From NCBI RefSeq assembly GCF_030055435.1, contig NZ_JASFYG010000001.1, positions 144,154 to 208,153 on the forward strand: a stretch of DNA of 64,000 nucleotides, given 5' to 3'. The stretch is from Methanothermobacter sp. Lineage in GTDB: Archaea; Methanobacteriota; Methanobacteria; Methanobacteriales; Methanothermobacteraceae. Made by a program: the position numbers and the translations under genes. Within the stretch, counting starts at the first letter, position 1. Each line of letters begins with the position of its first letter. This document shows, piece by piece, positions 1 through 8,900 of this stretch. Under the pieces are notes generated by a model. The model saw only the letters and a list, made by a program, of their open reading frames with translations. It did not search any database and had not been told where the DNA came from.

Positions 1-235
1 CCTATGACTCAGGTTCACATGGCCTTGGGGCCGACTCAGGACCCATATGCAGCTCATGGCAGCAGTCCCCTACCTCACAGCTAAGGTGACCTATGGTTTC
101 GGGGATGTGGGCTCAAGGAGGTGCATGTGATAGGGGGACGTCATGGTGAGCATCCCCGGAGGTGACCTGCAGCGTATCGTCTCGAACCCTGAGGAGATGA
201 GGACCAAAAAGCTTTTCGGTGATGATGAAAAATAA
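1..235 (+). pseudogene. Decayed 3' end of a gene, possibly DUF169 family
   Basis: One reading frame ends in a plausible protein terminus: residues reading VSIPGGDLQRIVSNPEEM then a charged tail and TAA at 233-235. In the same frame upstream is a segment reading AKVTYGFGDVGSRRCM that stops at adjacent TGA and TAG codons (128-133). Farther left all frames are broken by stops. A glycine/arginine/cysteine segment followed by a short IP..(D/E)L..IV segment resembles the C-terminal part of DUF169 proteins. That assignment is from memory and is tentative. The window edge cuts off the rest, so an intact copy with a sequence error cannot be excluded. Confidence 0.4.
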
Positions 236-259
236 ATTACTGCTCAAGGGCTGAGGTGA

Positions 260-1942
260 ATGTTCAGGATTCTTCTTGTGAAGGATGGAGATGGCGCTCC
301 TGACTTAGAGGAAAAACTGAGGCGCCATGGTTTCAGTGTGGATGTGGCCACAAGTCTTAAAGATGCCAAGAAAAGTGAAACCGATCTGATCCTCATATAC
401 ACAACCCCCCAGAGGGTGGGAAAATGGGATCTGGAAGATACTGAAATCCCCCTCATGTACCTCCTAGACTTTAAGGAGGAGGGGAGGCTTGTATTAACCT
501 GTCCGCATGGATGTATTGAAAAGCCTGTGGCTGATGACGACCTTAAAAGCTGCATTGATTTTCTCATGAACAGGATCATCCTTGAGGAGGAGCGCTACAG
601 AAAACTCTTCGAGTACATCGATAGCTGCGTGGCCGTCTATGAGGCGGTTGATGATGGTGAGGACTTCGTAATCAGGGATTTCAACCGTGCCGCTGAACTT
701 GCTGAGGACGTGAAGAGGGAGGAGATACTGGGAAGGAGGGTGACTGAGGTCTTTCCAGGTGTGGATGATTTCGGGCTCCTTGAGGTCTTAAGGAGGGTAT
801 ACAGGACTGGAAGGGCAGAGCACTTTCCCCTTGCCTTTTACAGTGATGATAGGATAAGTGGCTGGAGGGAGAACTTCGTATATCGCCTCCCATCAGGAGA
901 GGTGGTCGCTGTTTACAGGGATCTAACAGAACGTAAACAGCTCGAAGAGAAGCTTAAGGAGAATGAGCGCTTATACAGGAGCATATTCGAGAATACTGGT
1001 TCTGCGACAACCATAGTTGATGAGGACACCACCATACTGATGGTTAACAGGGAATTTGAGAGGCTCAGCGGCTACTCCCGGGAGGAGATAGAGGGTAAGA
1101 TGAGCTGGAAGGAATTCTTAGCAGATGAGGATCTCAAGAGAATGGAAGAGTATCACCATCTATGGATGAAGGACCCCGCACTTGTACCTAGAGTCCATAA
1201 CTTCAGGTTCCGTGACCGTCATGGGAACATAAAGTACATAAGGATGAATGCGGATCCCATCCCCGGAACCACCATGATCGTGGCTTCACTCGTTGATGTC
1301 ACGGATATCAGGGAGGCTGAAGAGGAGATCCTCAGGTCCCTCAGGGAGAAGGAGGTGCTTCTCAGGGAGATACACCACCGGGTCAAGAACAACCTCCAGA
1401 TAATATCAAGCCTCCTGAACCTTCAGCTTTCAAGGATAGGGGATGAAGAACTCCGTAAAATAGTCAGGGAGAGTCAGGGCAGGATAAAGGCCATGGCCAT
1501 GATACATGAACACCTTTACCAGTCAGAGTCACTGGAGAGGGTCAATTTCCGGGAATACGTGGAGAAACTGGTTGGGGACATAATCATATCCCATGGGGTA
1601 AGTGTCAGGAAAAACATTGAAATTGAGGACATGGAACTTGACCTGGACACCGCCATTCCTCTCGGGCTGATCATCAATGAACTTGTAACCAACAGCATCA
1701 AGTATGCATTTCCTGATGGAAGAGGCACCATAACCATAGGTATGAGAAAGGCCGACGGTTCAGTAGAACTGGTGGTGGCAGATGATGGTGTGGGTCTTCC
1801 AGAGGATATTGACCCCTCGAGTACCGGTACACTTGGACTTAAACTTGTGGGTCTCCTCACCGAACAGCTGAACGGTAAGATGACACTGGATGTAGATGGG
1901 GGTACGAAATTCAGTATTGTTTTCAGGGAGAGGGATGAATAG
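260..1942 (+). CDS. PAS-PAS-HisKA_2 sensor histidine kinase with degenerate receiver
   Basis: Soluble 560-residue histidine kinase. Residues about 1-110 have the length and secondary-structure pattern of a receiver, but the acidic cluster is VKDGD and the phospho-acceptor strand reads LILIYT, so the Asp is missing: a pseudo-receiver. Two PAS domains follow (about 117-230 and 240-355). Then comes a HisKA_2 dimerisation domain with EIHHRVKNNLQ (phospho-accepting His) and a HATPase with N box INELVTNSIKYAFP and G boxes DDGVGLP and GTLGLKLV. GAGGTGA lies directly before the ATG. There are no membrane segments, so it senses a cytoplasmic signal. It is one of three HisKA_2 kinases within 14 kb. Its partner regulator is not evident; the receiver-only proteins farther right are candidates. 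Confidence 0.9.
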   Translation: MFRILLVKDGDGAPDLEEKLRRHGFSVDVATSLKDAKKSETDLILIYTTPQRVGKWDLEDTEIPLMYLLDFKEEGRLVLTCPHGCIEKPVADDDLKSCIDFLMNRIILEEERYRKLFEYIDSCVAVYEAVDDGEDFVIRDFNRAAELAEDVKREEILGRRVTEVFPGVDDFGLLEVLRRVYRTGRAEHFPLAFYSDDRISGWRENFVYRLPSGEVVAVYRDLTERKQLEEKLKENERLYRSIFENTGSATTIVDEDTTILMVNREFERLSGYSREEIEGKMSWKEFLADEDLKRMEEYHHLWMKDPALVPRVHNFRFRDRHGNIKYIRMNADPIPGTTMIVASLVDVTDIREAEEEILRSLREKEVLLREIHHRVKNNLQIISSLLNLQLSRIGDEELRKIVRESQGRIKAMAMIHEHLYQSESLERVNFREYVEKLVGDIIISHGVSVRKNIEIEDMELDLDTAIPLGLIINELVTNSIKYAFPDGRGTITIGMRKADGSVELVVADDGVGLPEDIDPSSTGTLGLKLVGLLTEQLNGKMTLDVDGGTKFSIVFRERDE

Positions 1943-2236
1943 GTTGCCGCCATTAACATAACTTCGTAATAGTGACGTTTAACGAAGATAAATCAAGGTG
2001 TTATAAGATGGAAATGAAATCCACCTGAACTTCGGATTCATCTTCTTATCTGATAAAAATAAAATGCCCCGAAAAACCTCCAGATTCATCGCTACGTATA
2101 CAATATGATACAGATACCTGTATTTTGCACTGAATCTGCACCCATCTGAGGCATTATCATATGAACCTTACCTCTGGAAAAACTTGGAAATTTTAGATGA
2201 TCAAAAAAGACATGATAAGTCTATTTGATTTTTTTA
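1943..2236. other. Gene-free stretch between kinase and operator array
   Basis: AT-rich, with stops in all frames and no convincing coding signal. It probably holds the 3' end of the kinase transcript and the left flank of the operator array. I see no RNA gene in it. Confidence 0.4.
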
Positions 2237-2514
2237 ATATACACCCCATGTATATCATGATATACACACCCTGTATATAACCCAGCGAAGGTCTCCTGGA
2301 GAAAACCCTGATATATATATCGTGTATATGTATATCAGGACGGCCCTACAGGCATACCTTCAACGTATATCACCCCCACACCCCCAGATATACACACCAC
2401 GTATATCGGATGATGTATTACAATATCTGTATATCGATATCAGCCCCGACCGGGGGGTACCCTCGGAGAATTATATACACCCCATGTATATCATGATATA
2501 CACATGCTGTATAT
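2237..2514. promoter_or_regulatory. Array of palindromic operators ATATACA-N5-TGTATAT
   Basis: Four perfect inverted repeats of the form ATATACA-N5-TGTATAT lie at 2237-2255, 2260-2278, 2473-2491 and 2496-2514. A near-perfect one (right arm CGTATAT) is at 2388-2406, and degenerate ones are at 2311-2329 and 2416-2434. The perfect ones form two pairs with the same 23-bp centre-to-centre spacing, and the pair itself recurs 236 bp downstream. Two turns of helix between centres puts dimers on one face of the DNA. The next gene downstream is the NERD protein at 2691. This is the architecture of a dimeric repressor or activator binding cooperatively. The half-site resembles the TGTACA box of TrpY-type regulators but is not identical. 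The regulator is unknown. Confidence 0.8.
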
Positions 2515-2690
2515 CATATTGGCTGTTATTACTTCACATTAATGCTAGAGGTATTGGCTGCCACATTGACAAAATTGTATATGTCATGTGGGGGTGGTAT
2601 TGTCATAAGCACACAAAACAGCACACATGGAAAAGGATATAATCACTTCCCCCTATAAGTAGAAGAGGGAAATCTCTTTCAAGTGATATC

Positions 2691-3560
2691 ATGGCCTACC
2701 TCATATGCGAAAACTGTAACCACTACTGGCAGATCAAGAGCGAGGAGGAATTCTGGGTATTCCACACTTGTGATGAATGCGGTTCACCACTCCTCTATGT
2801 TAAAAACTTCAATGAATACCGCAAAATCACCAAAGATGTCCCTGAATCCAGCAGAAAAACCCAAAACCAGGGGAAGGCCGATAACTACTGGAGATCCTGG
2901 AGGGGCGGGCACCTGATCCTCATTGCAGGGGCATTGATGGCCGCTGCGGGAATATTACTTACAGTCACAGGGACGGCATGGGGCATCACACCAGTTCTTC
3001 TGGGAATCATCTTCATGGCCCTCTCGGTACCACTGGGCAGGGCCAGTGCGAGAAGGGGTATTGGCTGGAAGAAGGGATATGAAGATGAACTCATAGTAAC
3101 GAACTGCCTCAGACGCCTCCCCCAAGGGTATCATATCCTGAACAACGTCCAGCTCCCGGGGGCAGACGGGCACATGGACCACGTGGTCGTGGGGCCAACC
3201 GGAGTCTACGTGATAGAGACCAAGTCCTATTCAGGGAACTACATCGTGAAGGGTGACCGATGGTTCCTTAACGATGAACTCAGAAAGGAGGAGGTCAGAT
3301 CACCGTCCATCCAGGCAAAAAGGAATGCCGCAGCCATCAAGGAATTCCTTGAAACCAGGGATATCTATGTCTCATGGGTTAATGCTGTGGTTGCATTCCT
3401 CAGCGCCTCCTGCACTATCATGGAGGAGGATGAGCACTGCAGGATCCTGAAGCCATGCCAGGTCCCGGAGCATATAATGGAGAGTCGCCTAATGCTGGGT
3501 GAGAGCAAGGTGAAAAGGATAGTGGATGCCCTGAGAAAACATGCCTCGGAGGTCTGGTAG
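2691..3560 (+). CDS. Zinc-ribbon, membrane-anchored NERD-domain protein
   Basis: 289 residues. The N terminus has two cysteine pairs (CENC at about 6-9 and CDEC near 29-32), a zinc-ribbon arrangement. Two hydrophobic helices follow (about 75-115). The C-terminal half is a NERD domain, a restriction-endonuclease-like nuclease fold, with GHMDHVVVGPTGVYVIETK carrying the D...E-x-K catalytic pattern. AGTGATATC precedes the ATG, and a TATA-like CTATAAG lies about 38 nt upstream. The biochemical role of NERD proteins is not settled; nuclease activity is predicted from the fold. The gene stands alone behind a large operator array, so its expression looks tightly controlled. Confidence 0.8.
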   Translation: MAYLICENCNHYWQIKSEEEFWVFHTCDECGSPLLYVKNFNEYRKITKDVPESSRKTQNQGKADNYWRSWRGGHLILIAGALMAAAGILLTVTGTAWGITPVLLGIIFMALSVPLGRASARRGIGWKKGYEDELIVTNCLRRLPQGYHILNNVQLPGADGHMDHVVVGPTGVYVIETKSYSGNYIVKGDRWFLNDELRKEEVRSPSIQAKRNAAAIKEFLETRDIYVSWVNAVVAFLSASCTIMEEDEHCRILKPCQVPEHIMESRLMLGESKVKRIVDALRKHASEVW

Positions 3561-3677
3561 AGTACATTTATGAGTGTAATCAGAACACACCAATTTTCCA
3601 CCATCGCATCGAAGGGTACATTTATAAGGTGGCTGGTTATAAATATCTTCTTCAATTCATTATCATGGAGGATTTAA

Positions 3678-4547
3678 ATGGGCTACTATGACAGACTCAG
3701 GGGTTTCCTGGCAATATTCCTCCGGGGACTTTTCATGGGAAGCGCGGATGTTATGCCCGGTGTCTCGGGCGGGACAATCGCACTCATAACAGGTATCTAT
3801 GAGAGACTTGTACATGCGATAAGTAAGATAAGGTTTGGATTCATAAGACCCCTCATCACCGGCGACCTTGCTGGTGCCCGGAAGTCCCTGAGGGAGGAGG
3901 TCGATTTTGAGCTCTTCGTACCCCTCCTTGCGGGTATAGCCTGTGCTGTGCTAACACTATCAAAGGTTATACTCTTCTTCATAACCACCTACGTGGCATT
4001 CACCTACGCATTCTTCTCAGGCCTCATACTCGCCTCTGCATATGTTGTCTACCAGAAGATAGATGGTTTTTCACTCAAAAACCTTGCATCAGGTGCCCTG
4101 GGCCTCATATTTGCCTACCTATTCGTGGGCCTCAACCCGATACAGGCAAACCATACACTCCCTGTTGTCTTCATATCCGGATTCGTGGCCATATGTGCCA
4201 TGATACTCCCCGGAATTTCAGGTGCATTTCTACTTCTCCTGTTGAACCAGTATGAGTATATGCTGGGTGTCCTGAACCGCCTGGCCATCGTTGAAATATT
4301 CACATTCCTTGCAGGGGCGGCTATCGGTATAATGAGCTTCTCAAGGGTTCTGGATTACCTTCTGAGGAACCATGAGGCCGTTACCATGTCATTTCTTGTG
4401 GGTCTCATGATAGGTACCCTCAGGCTCCCCTACAGGAAGATAGCAATAGTGGACACAGCCTCCATCATAATATCCGTAGCTATTGGTATAATCGGCTTTG
4501 CCCTCGTCATGATACTTGAGAGCAGATTCGACTACATAGACTACTGA
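3678..4547 (+). CDS. DUF368 membrane protein (polyprenyl-phosphate transporter family)
   Basis: 289-residue polytopic membrane protein with about eight hydrophobic segments. The N-terminal signature FMGSADVMPGVSGGTIALI and the internal repeat ILPGISGAFLLLLL are characteristic of DUF368. Family members in bacteria (PopT) recycle undecaprenyl phosphate across the membrane. In an archaeon with pseudomurein and N-glycans, the likely cargo is a C55 polyprenyl or dolichyl phosphate; that is inference. A GGAGG site precedes the ATG. Two similar AT-rich elements containing GTACATTTAT lie upstream at about 3563 and 3616, the second close to the expected TATA position. A run of six T follows the gene at about 4554. 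Confidence 0.85.
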   Translation: MGYYDRLRGFLAIFLRGLFMGSADVMPGVSGGTIALITGIYERLVHAISKIRFGFIRPLITGDLAGARKSLREEVDFELFVPLLAGIACAVLTLSKVILFFITTYVAFTYAFFSGLILASAYVVYQKIDGFSLKNLASGALGLIFAYLFVGLNPIQANHTLPVVFISGFVAICAMILPGISGAFLLLLLNQYEYMLGVLNRLAIVEIFTFLAGAAIGIMSFSRVLDYLLRNHEAVTMSFLVGLMIGTLRLPYRKIAIVDTASIIISVAIGIIGFALVMILESRFDYIDY

Positions 4548-4659
4548 ACTCTAATTTTTTACCTAAATTACCAATATTAATTCCCTTTAATTTACTGGAA
4601 TGTTTAAGTGGCAACTGTTGTGGAGATTGAGCATACTATTTTAACATGATTAAACATAT

Positions 4660-5910
4660 ATGAACTATATGCAGATCCTGAAGGGTGTGGGTGCCGGTGC
4701 CGGAAGGCAAAGCGGCAGAGTGCGCATAATAAGGAACCTGGAGGATGCTTGCAGCCTTGAATGGGGAGAGGTGGCTGTCTTCAAAAAGATAGCCAGAGAT
4801 GTGCTGCCTGAAATCAAAAGGGCTGCCGCCGTTATAGCAGATTATGGTGGACTTACGAGTCACGCCGCAATAACACTCAGGGAACTTGGAATACCCTGCG
4901 TACTCGGAACAGAGACCGCCACCAGAGTCCTCAGGGACGGAATGATAGTCACAGTGGACGGTAAAACCGGGAATATCTACAGGGGAGTCATGGACTGGGC
5001 GTCCAGGAATGACATAATTGGGGTTCATGAGACCGCCACAAAGGTCATGGTGAACCTGAATTTCCCCTGGCTCGCAGCGAGGGTTGCTGAATTTGCCGAT
5101 GGTGTTGGCTCTGTAAGGATAGAGAATATGATCATAGAGACAGGAAAGCACCCATACCTGCTTTTGAATGAAGGTAAACTCTCCGGGGTCCTTGAAAGTG
5201 GCCTTGAGGAGATACTTGAAGCATTCCACCCGAAACCGGTATGCTTCAGGACACTTGACATTCCATCAGATGAACTCAAACACCTCCGTGGATCCGCTGA
5301 ACCCCACGAAAGGAACCCTTTCCTGGGTATGAGGGCTATAAAAAGGGATCTCAAGGATAATGAGGTCCTGAAAGCAGAATTTGAGGCATTGAGGAATCTC
5401 CTGGATTCTGGATACAGTAACCTCGAGCTGAAGTTTCCCTTCATAAGGGATATTCCTGAATATGTCCGTGCAGTTGAAATCCTTGATGAATCAGGCATAA
5501 GACCCCACAGGGACCTCAGGGTGGGTGCATCCATTGAAACACCATCTGTGGCCCTCCAGATAGATGAACTCCTGGATGAGGGTGTGGATTTTGTCTCACT
5601 TGGCCTCAGTGACCTCACCATGTGCAGCCTTGCAGCGGACAGGAGGAGCACCCGTGTTGCAGGTATCTTCAATCTATCACACCCGGCAGTCCTGGGAATG
5701 GTTGAGGATGTGGTTGTTGCGTGTCATGAAAGGGGTGTGGAGGTTTATGCTGCTGGATACGCTGCAACAAATTACGTTCTGGTGAGGGAACTTGTTGAGA
5801 TGGGTGTCGATGCTGTATCAACAAGCCCCGATAAGGTCCTCAGGATGAGGTCATTCATCGCAAAGGTGGAGGACTCACTGATACTAAGAGGCATGGGAAG
5901 AAACAGTTAA
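4660..5910 (+). CDS. PEP synthase-like protein lacking the ATP-grasp domain
   Basis: 416 residues. Residues 1-115 are the swivelling phosphohistidine domain of PEP synthase/PPDK, with GGLTSHAAI containing the phospho-His. Residues about 120-400 match the PEP/pyruvate-binding barrel (NPFLGMRAIKRDL, LKFPFIRDIPEYV, IETPSVAL, GLSDLTMCSLAADR). The N-terminal nucleotide-binding half (about 350 residues) is absent and there is no partner gene beside it. The C-terminal catalytic Cys motif of real PEP synthases (CGxxPS) reads AAGYAATNY here. Net PEP synthesis therefore looks impossible, and the protein may be regulatory or a phosphotransfer component. The ATG at 4660 has no clear ribosome site; a second ATG is three codons in. 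Leaderless initiation is possible. Confidence 0.8.
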   Translation: MNYMQILKGVGAGAGRQSGRVRIIRNLEDACSLEWGEVAVFKKIARDVLPEIKRAAAVIADYGGLTSHAAITLRELGIPCVLGTETATRVLRDGMIVTVDGKTGNIYRGVMDWASRNDIIGVHETATKVMVNLNFPWLAARVAEFADGVGSVRIENMIIETGKHPYLLLNEGKLSGVLESGLEEILEAFHPKPVCFRTLDIPSDELKHLRGSAEPHERNPFLGMRAIKRDLKDNEVLKAEFEALRNLLDSGYSNLELKFPFIRDIPEYVRAVEILDESGIRPHRDLRVGASIETPSVALQIDELLDEGVDFVSLGLSDLTMCSLAADRRSTRVAGIFNLSHPAVLGMVEDVVVACHERGVEVYAAGYAATNYVLVRELVEMGVDAVSTSPDKVLRMRSFIAKVEDSLILRGMGRNS

Positions 5911-5939
5911 AAAAGCGCCAGTAATCTGAAAGGCAGTGC

Positions 5940-8900
5940 TTATGAGTCGCGCTCAATAAGTGGGAAGGTTATCCTGAAGCAGGCCCCATCACGGTTTCCG
6001 TATTCAAGTTCACCATCGATCTGCCTTACAAGGCTTGTCACAAGCTGCATTCCAAGAGATTTAAGTTCCTCTATGTTGAAGTCCGCTGGAAGACCCCTTC
6101 CATTGTCAGATATCTCAAGGACACAGTTATCACCGGTTTTTCTGATTGATACACCTATCTTACCCCTATCCCCTGTGAACGCATGTTTAACCGAATTTGA
6201 GATTATCTCATTTGTTATGAGGCCAAGGGGTATGCATCTCTCCATCTCCACCATGATATCATCATATTCAAACTCGAGTTCTATGAATCTTCTATCGTTT
6301 GACTGGAGTGTTACCATCTCATCTGCAAGTGTTTTGAGGTATTCCCCAAGGTTTATGCTGGATATGGCCTTTGACTGGTATATCTTTTCATGGGCGACCG
6401 CCATTGTCTTCACCCGCAGCTGGCTATCCCTGAGGATATCCAGAATTTCAGGGTTATCTGTGTAGGCTGACTGAAGTGAGAGGAGACTTGCAACTATCTG
6501 TAGGTTGTTCTTGACCCGGTGGTGTATCTCCCGCAGAAGCACCTCCTTTTCATAGAGGGATTCGATGATCTGCCTGTGCATCATTATCCTCTGAATTCCA
6601 TCAGAGATTTCAGCTCCAAGTATCTCAAGAAATTCTGTTTTGTCCCGGATTTCATCGGACTCTAAACCCAGTTTAAGGATTCCTTTAACTTCACCATCAA
6701 CTATGAGGGGAATTTCAGCAGAACTTCCATCCAATTTGAGTTTAGGGGACTCTGGAAGATCTTCAGGGGCGTCTATTTCTCTTTCTACTTTTAGGTCAGG
6801 TTCAATGTAGGCTGCCGCTGATTTGAATTCAGGGCACCTTATGATGGCATCAAGGACCCGTTCCATAAAGATATCTGGGTCATCTGTCTCAGCAGATTTA
6901 AGTATGATATTTATGAGCCTCAGATGATTCTGATGTTCCACCATTCTCTTCCTGTAGGCCAGCTGCCTCACCGCCAGGAGGTAATACTGTGATAGGTGTT
7001 TAACCGCCCTCAGGTCTGATTTATGGAAATTTCCGCCCATGAGGATTATCTCAGATTTCATATCCCCCGATGATGCACTGACACGCAGGATGTCCCCTGC
7101 AGATGAGATTCCATCCTCTGAAATTGCCTCAATTTCCTCATTACTGAGGTCACTTGATACCAGAATTTCCCTTCTATTTTTAAGCCTTATGGCACCCTTC
7201 TCTGCATCTGTAACCTGGCATGCGGCATCGAGGATGTACTCTGTGAATTCCTCTATGCTCTCAGCGGAAATCGCATGGGGATATATCTCACTTAGAACCA
7301 TCCTGACTCTGAGTTCATCCCTCAACTTGTGCTGGGACAGTTTGAGTTTTGTTATATCATTGAAGCTCAGCACAACCTGACCTGAACCTGGAATATCACC
7401 CCTGTGGACTATCATGTGGAGAATCCTATCATCGGCCTTCATCCTTAGGAGTACCCTGCATCTGTCCTGGAGTCCATGGAATTTCTCAAGGTCATCCTTA
7501 TGGATGATCTCAGCCATATTGATCCCCTCTGAGCTGCCGAAGATCTCTCTGAAGATCCTGTTTGTCCTCAGAATATTGAAGTCCCTGTCTGTAACCGCAG
7601 TTGGGGTGGCCCTGTTTTCAAATATTGTCCTGTAACTTTCCCTTGACTTCTCGAGTTTCTTCTTGGTCTCAATGTAATCTGTAACATCCCGCAGTATCTC
7701 CACGGCGCCTATGACCTTCCTATGTTCATCGTATATTGGGGATGCCTTGATCTGGAAGTGCCTCCCCATGTGCTCCACATAGACCTCAGCGTAGATTGAA
7801 TTCCCATCCCTTCTTATATTTCTGTATCTTTCAGGGACATCTCCGGGTTTTAAAATGAATTCAAGAAGGCCAGGGGTTCTTTTACCGTAAAATGGAATTG
7901 CGTATGCCCTGTCACCATCGCCAATTATATCATCCTTTTTTATACCTGTGAGCTTTTCCATCTCCCGATTCCATGCCATAACCCTTCCGTCGGTGTCAAT
8001 TGCAAATGTGGAGTCGGGTATTGACTCAAGGAGATCCCTAAATTTTCTGTGTTCAGTTTTAAGTTTTTTATGGGCTCTGTGGAGGGCTGTCATGTCCCTG
8101 ACGATGGCCATCACAAGGTCTCCTACCTTGCTGACGGTGACCCTTGTGGGGAAAACCTCACCTGTGATTTTCCTGTGGAGCCAGTCGAATTCACACCTCT
8201 CACCGGACATTACCCTTTCAATAATGGCATGGGCCAGTTCTGAGGATTTTCCATCCTTCTGGTACTCAGGTGAGAGTTCCCATGGGTGTTTGCCCTTTAT
8301 TCCATCCTTTTCGGCCCTGAAGAGTTCCAGGGCGGTTCTGTTACAATCGATTATTTTTTCATTCTTGATTAGGAATATGGCGTCCCCTGCATTCTCGAAG
8401 ATTTCACGGTATCTGGATGAGATGGAATCAAGTTCACTTTCTGAGGTGATTCTCCTGAGGGTTTCTGTTGTGCTTGAGGCAATTTCCCTAAGGAATTTCA
8501 TCTCTGCCTCATCGATTTTCCTCCTCGCTGAAACCACAAGGTAGAGTGGGTTTTTGCAGTTCTCCAGTTTTATGACTGCAGTTGATCCGCCTTTGCCTTT
8601 TTGGATGCCTTCCCTCAGATCGACATCAGGCATTGGACCCTCACCTTCAGTGACACCATCGGGTGTCCTGAATGAGGCATGGGAGTATCCCTCATCAACC
8701 AGGAGTTTGCATATGCCTTCCATGAGTTCAGACGGATCGGTTGAAACCGCCGCCTTAAGGTTAATTCTGCTTAGAAGTTCCAGGCATCTGTTTGTCTTTC
8801 TAAGGCGCCTCTCAACCATCTTATGCCCTGTTACATCCCTGAACATGCAGAAGCCGCCCTTGAACTGGGATGACTCAGTTATGGGGTGGCCTGAGAGGAT

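Noticed and set aside
2322-2642. Open frame of 106 codons through the operator array
   Set aside because: Its composition follows the repeated palindromes (Tyr/Ile/His-rich), it has no ribosome site, and two operators lie inside it.
5025-5672. Long minus-strand frame opposite the PEP-synthase-like gene
   Set aside because: Antisense shadow; no family resemblance and the plus strand has conserved motifs.
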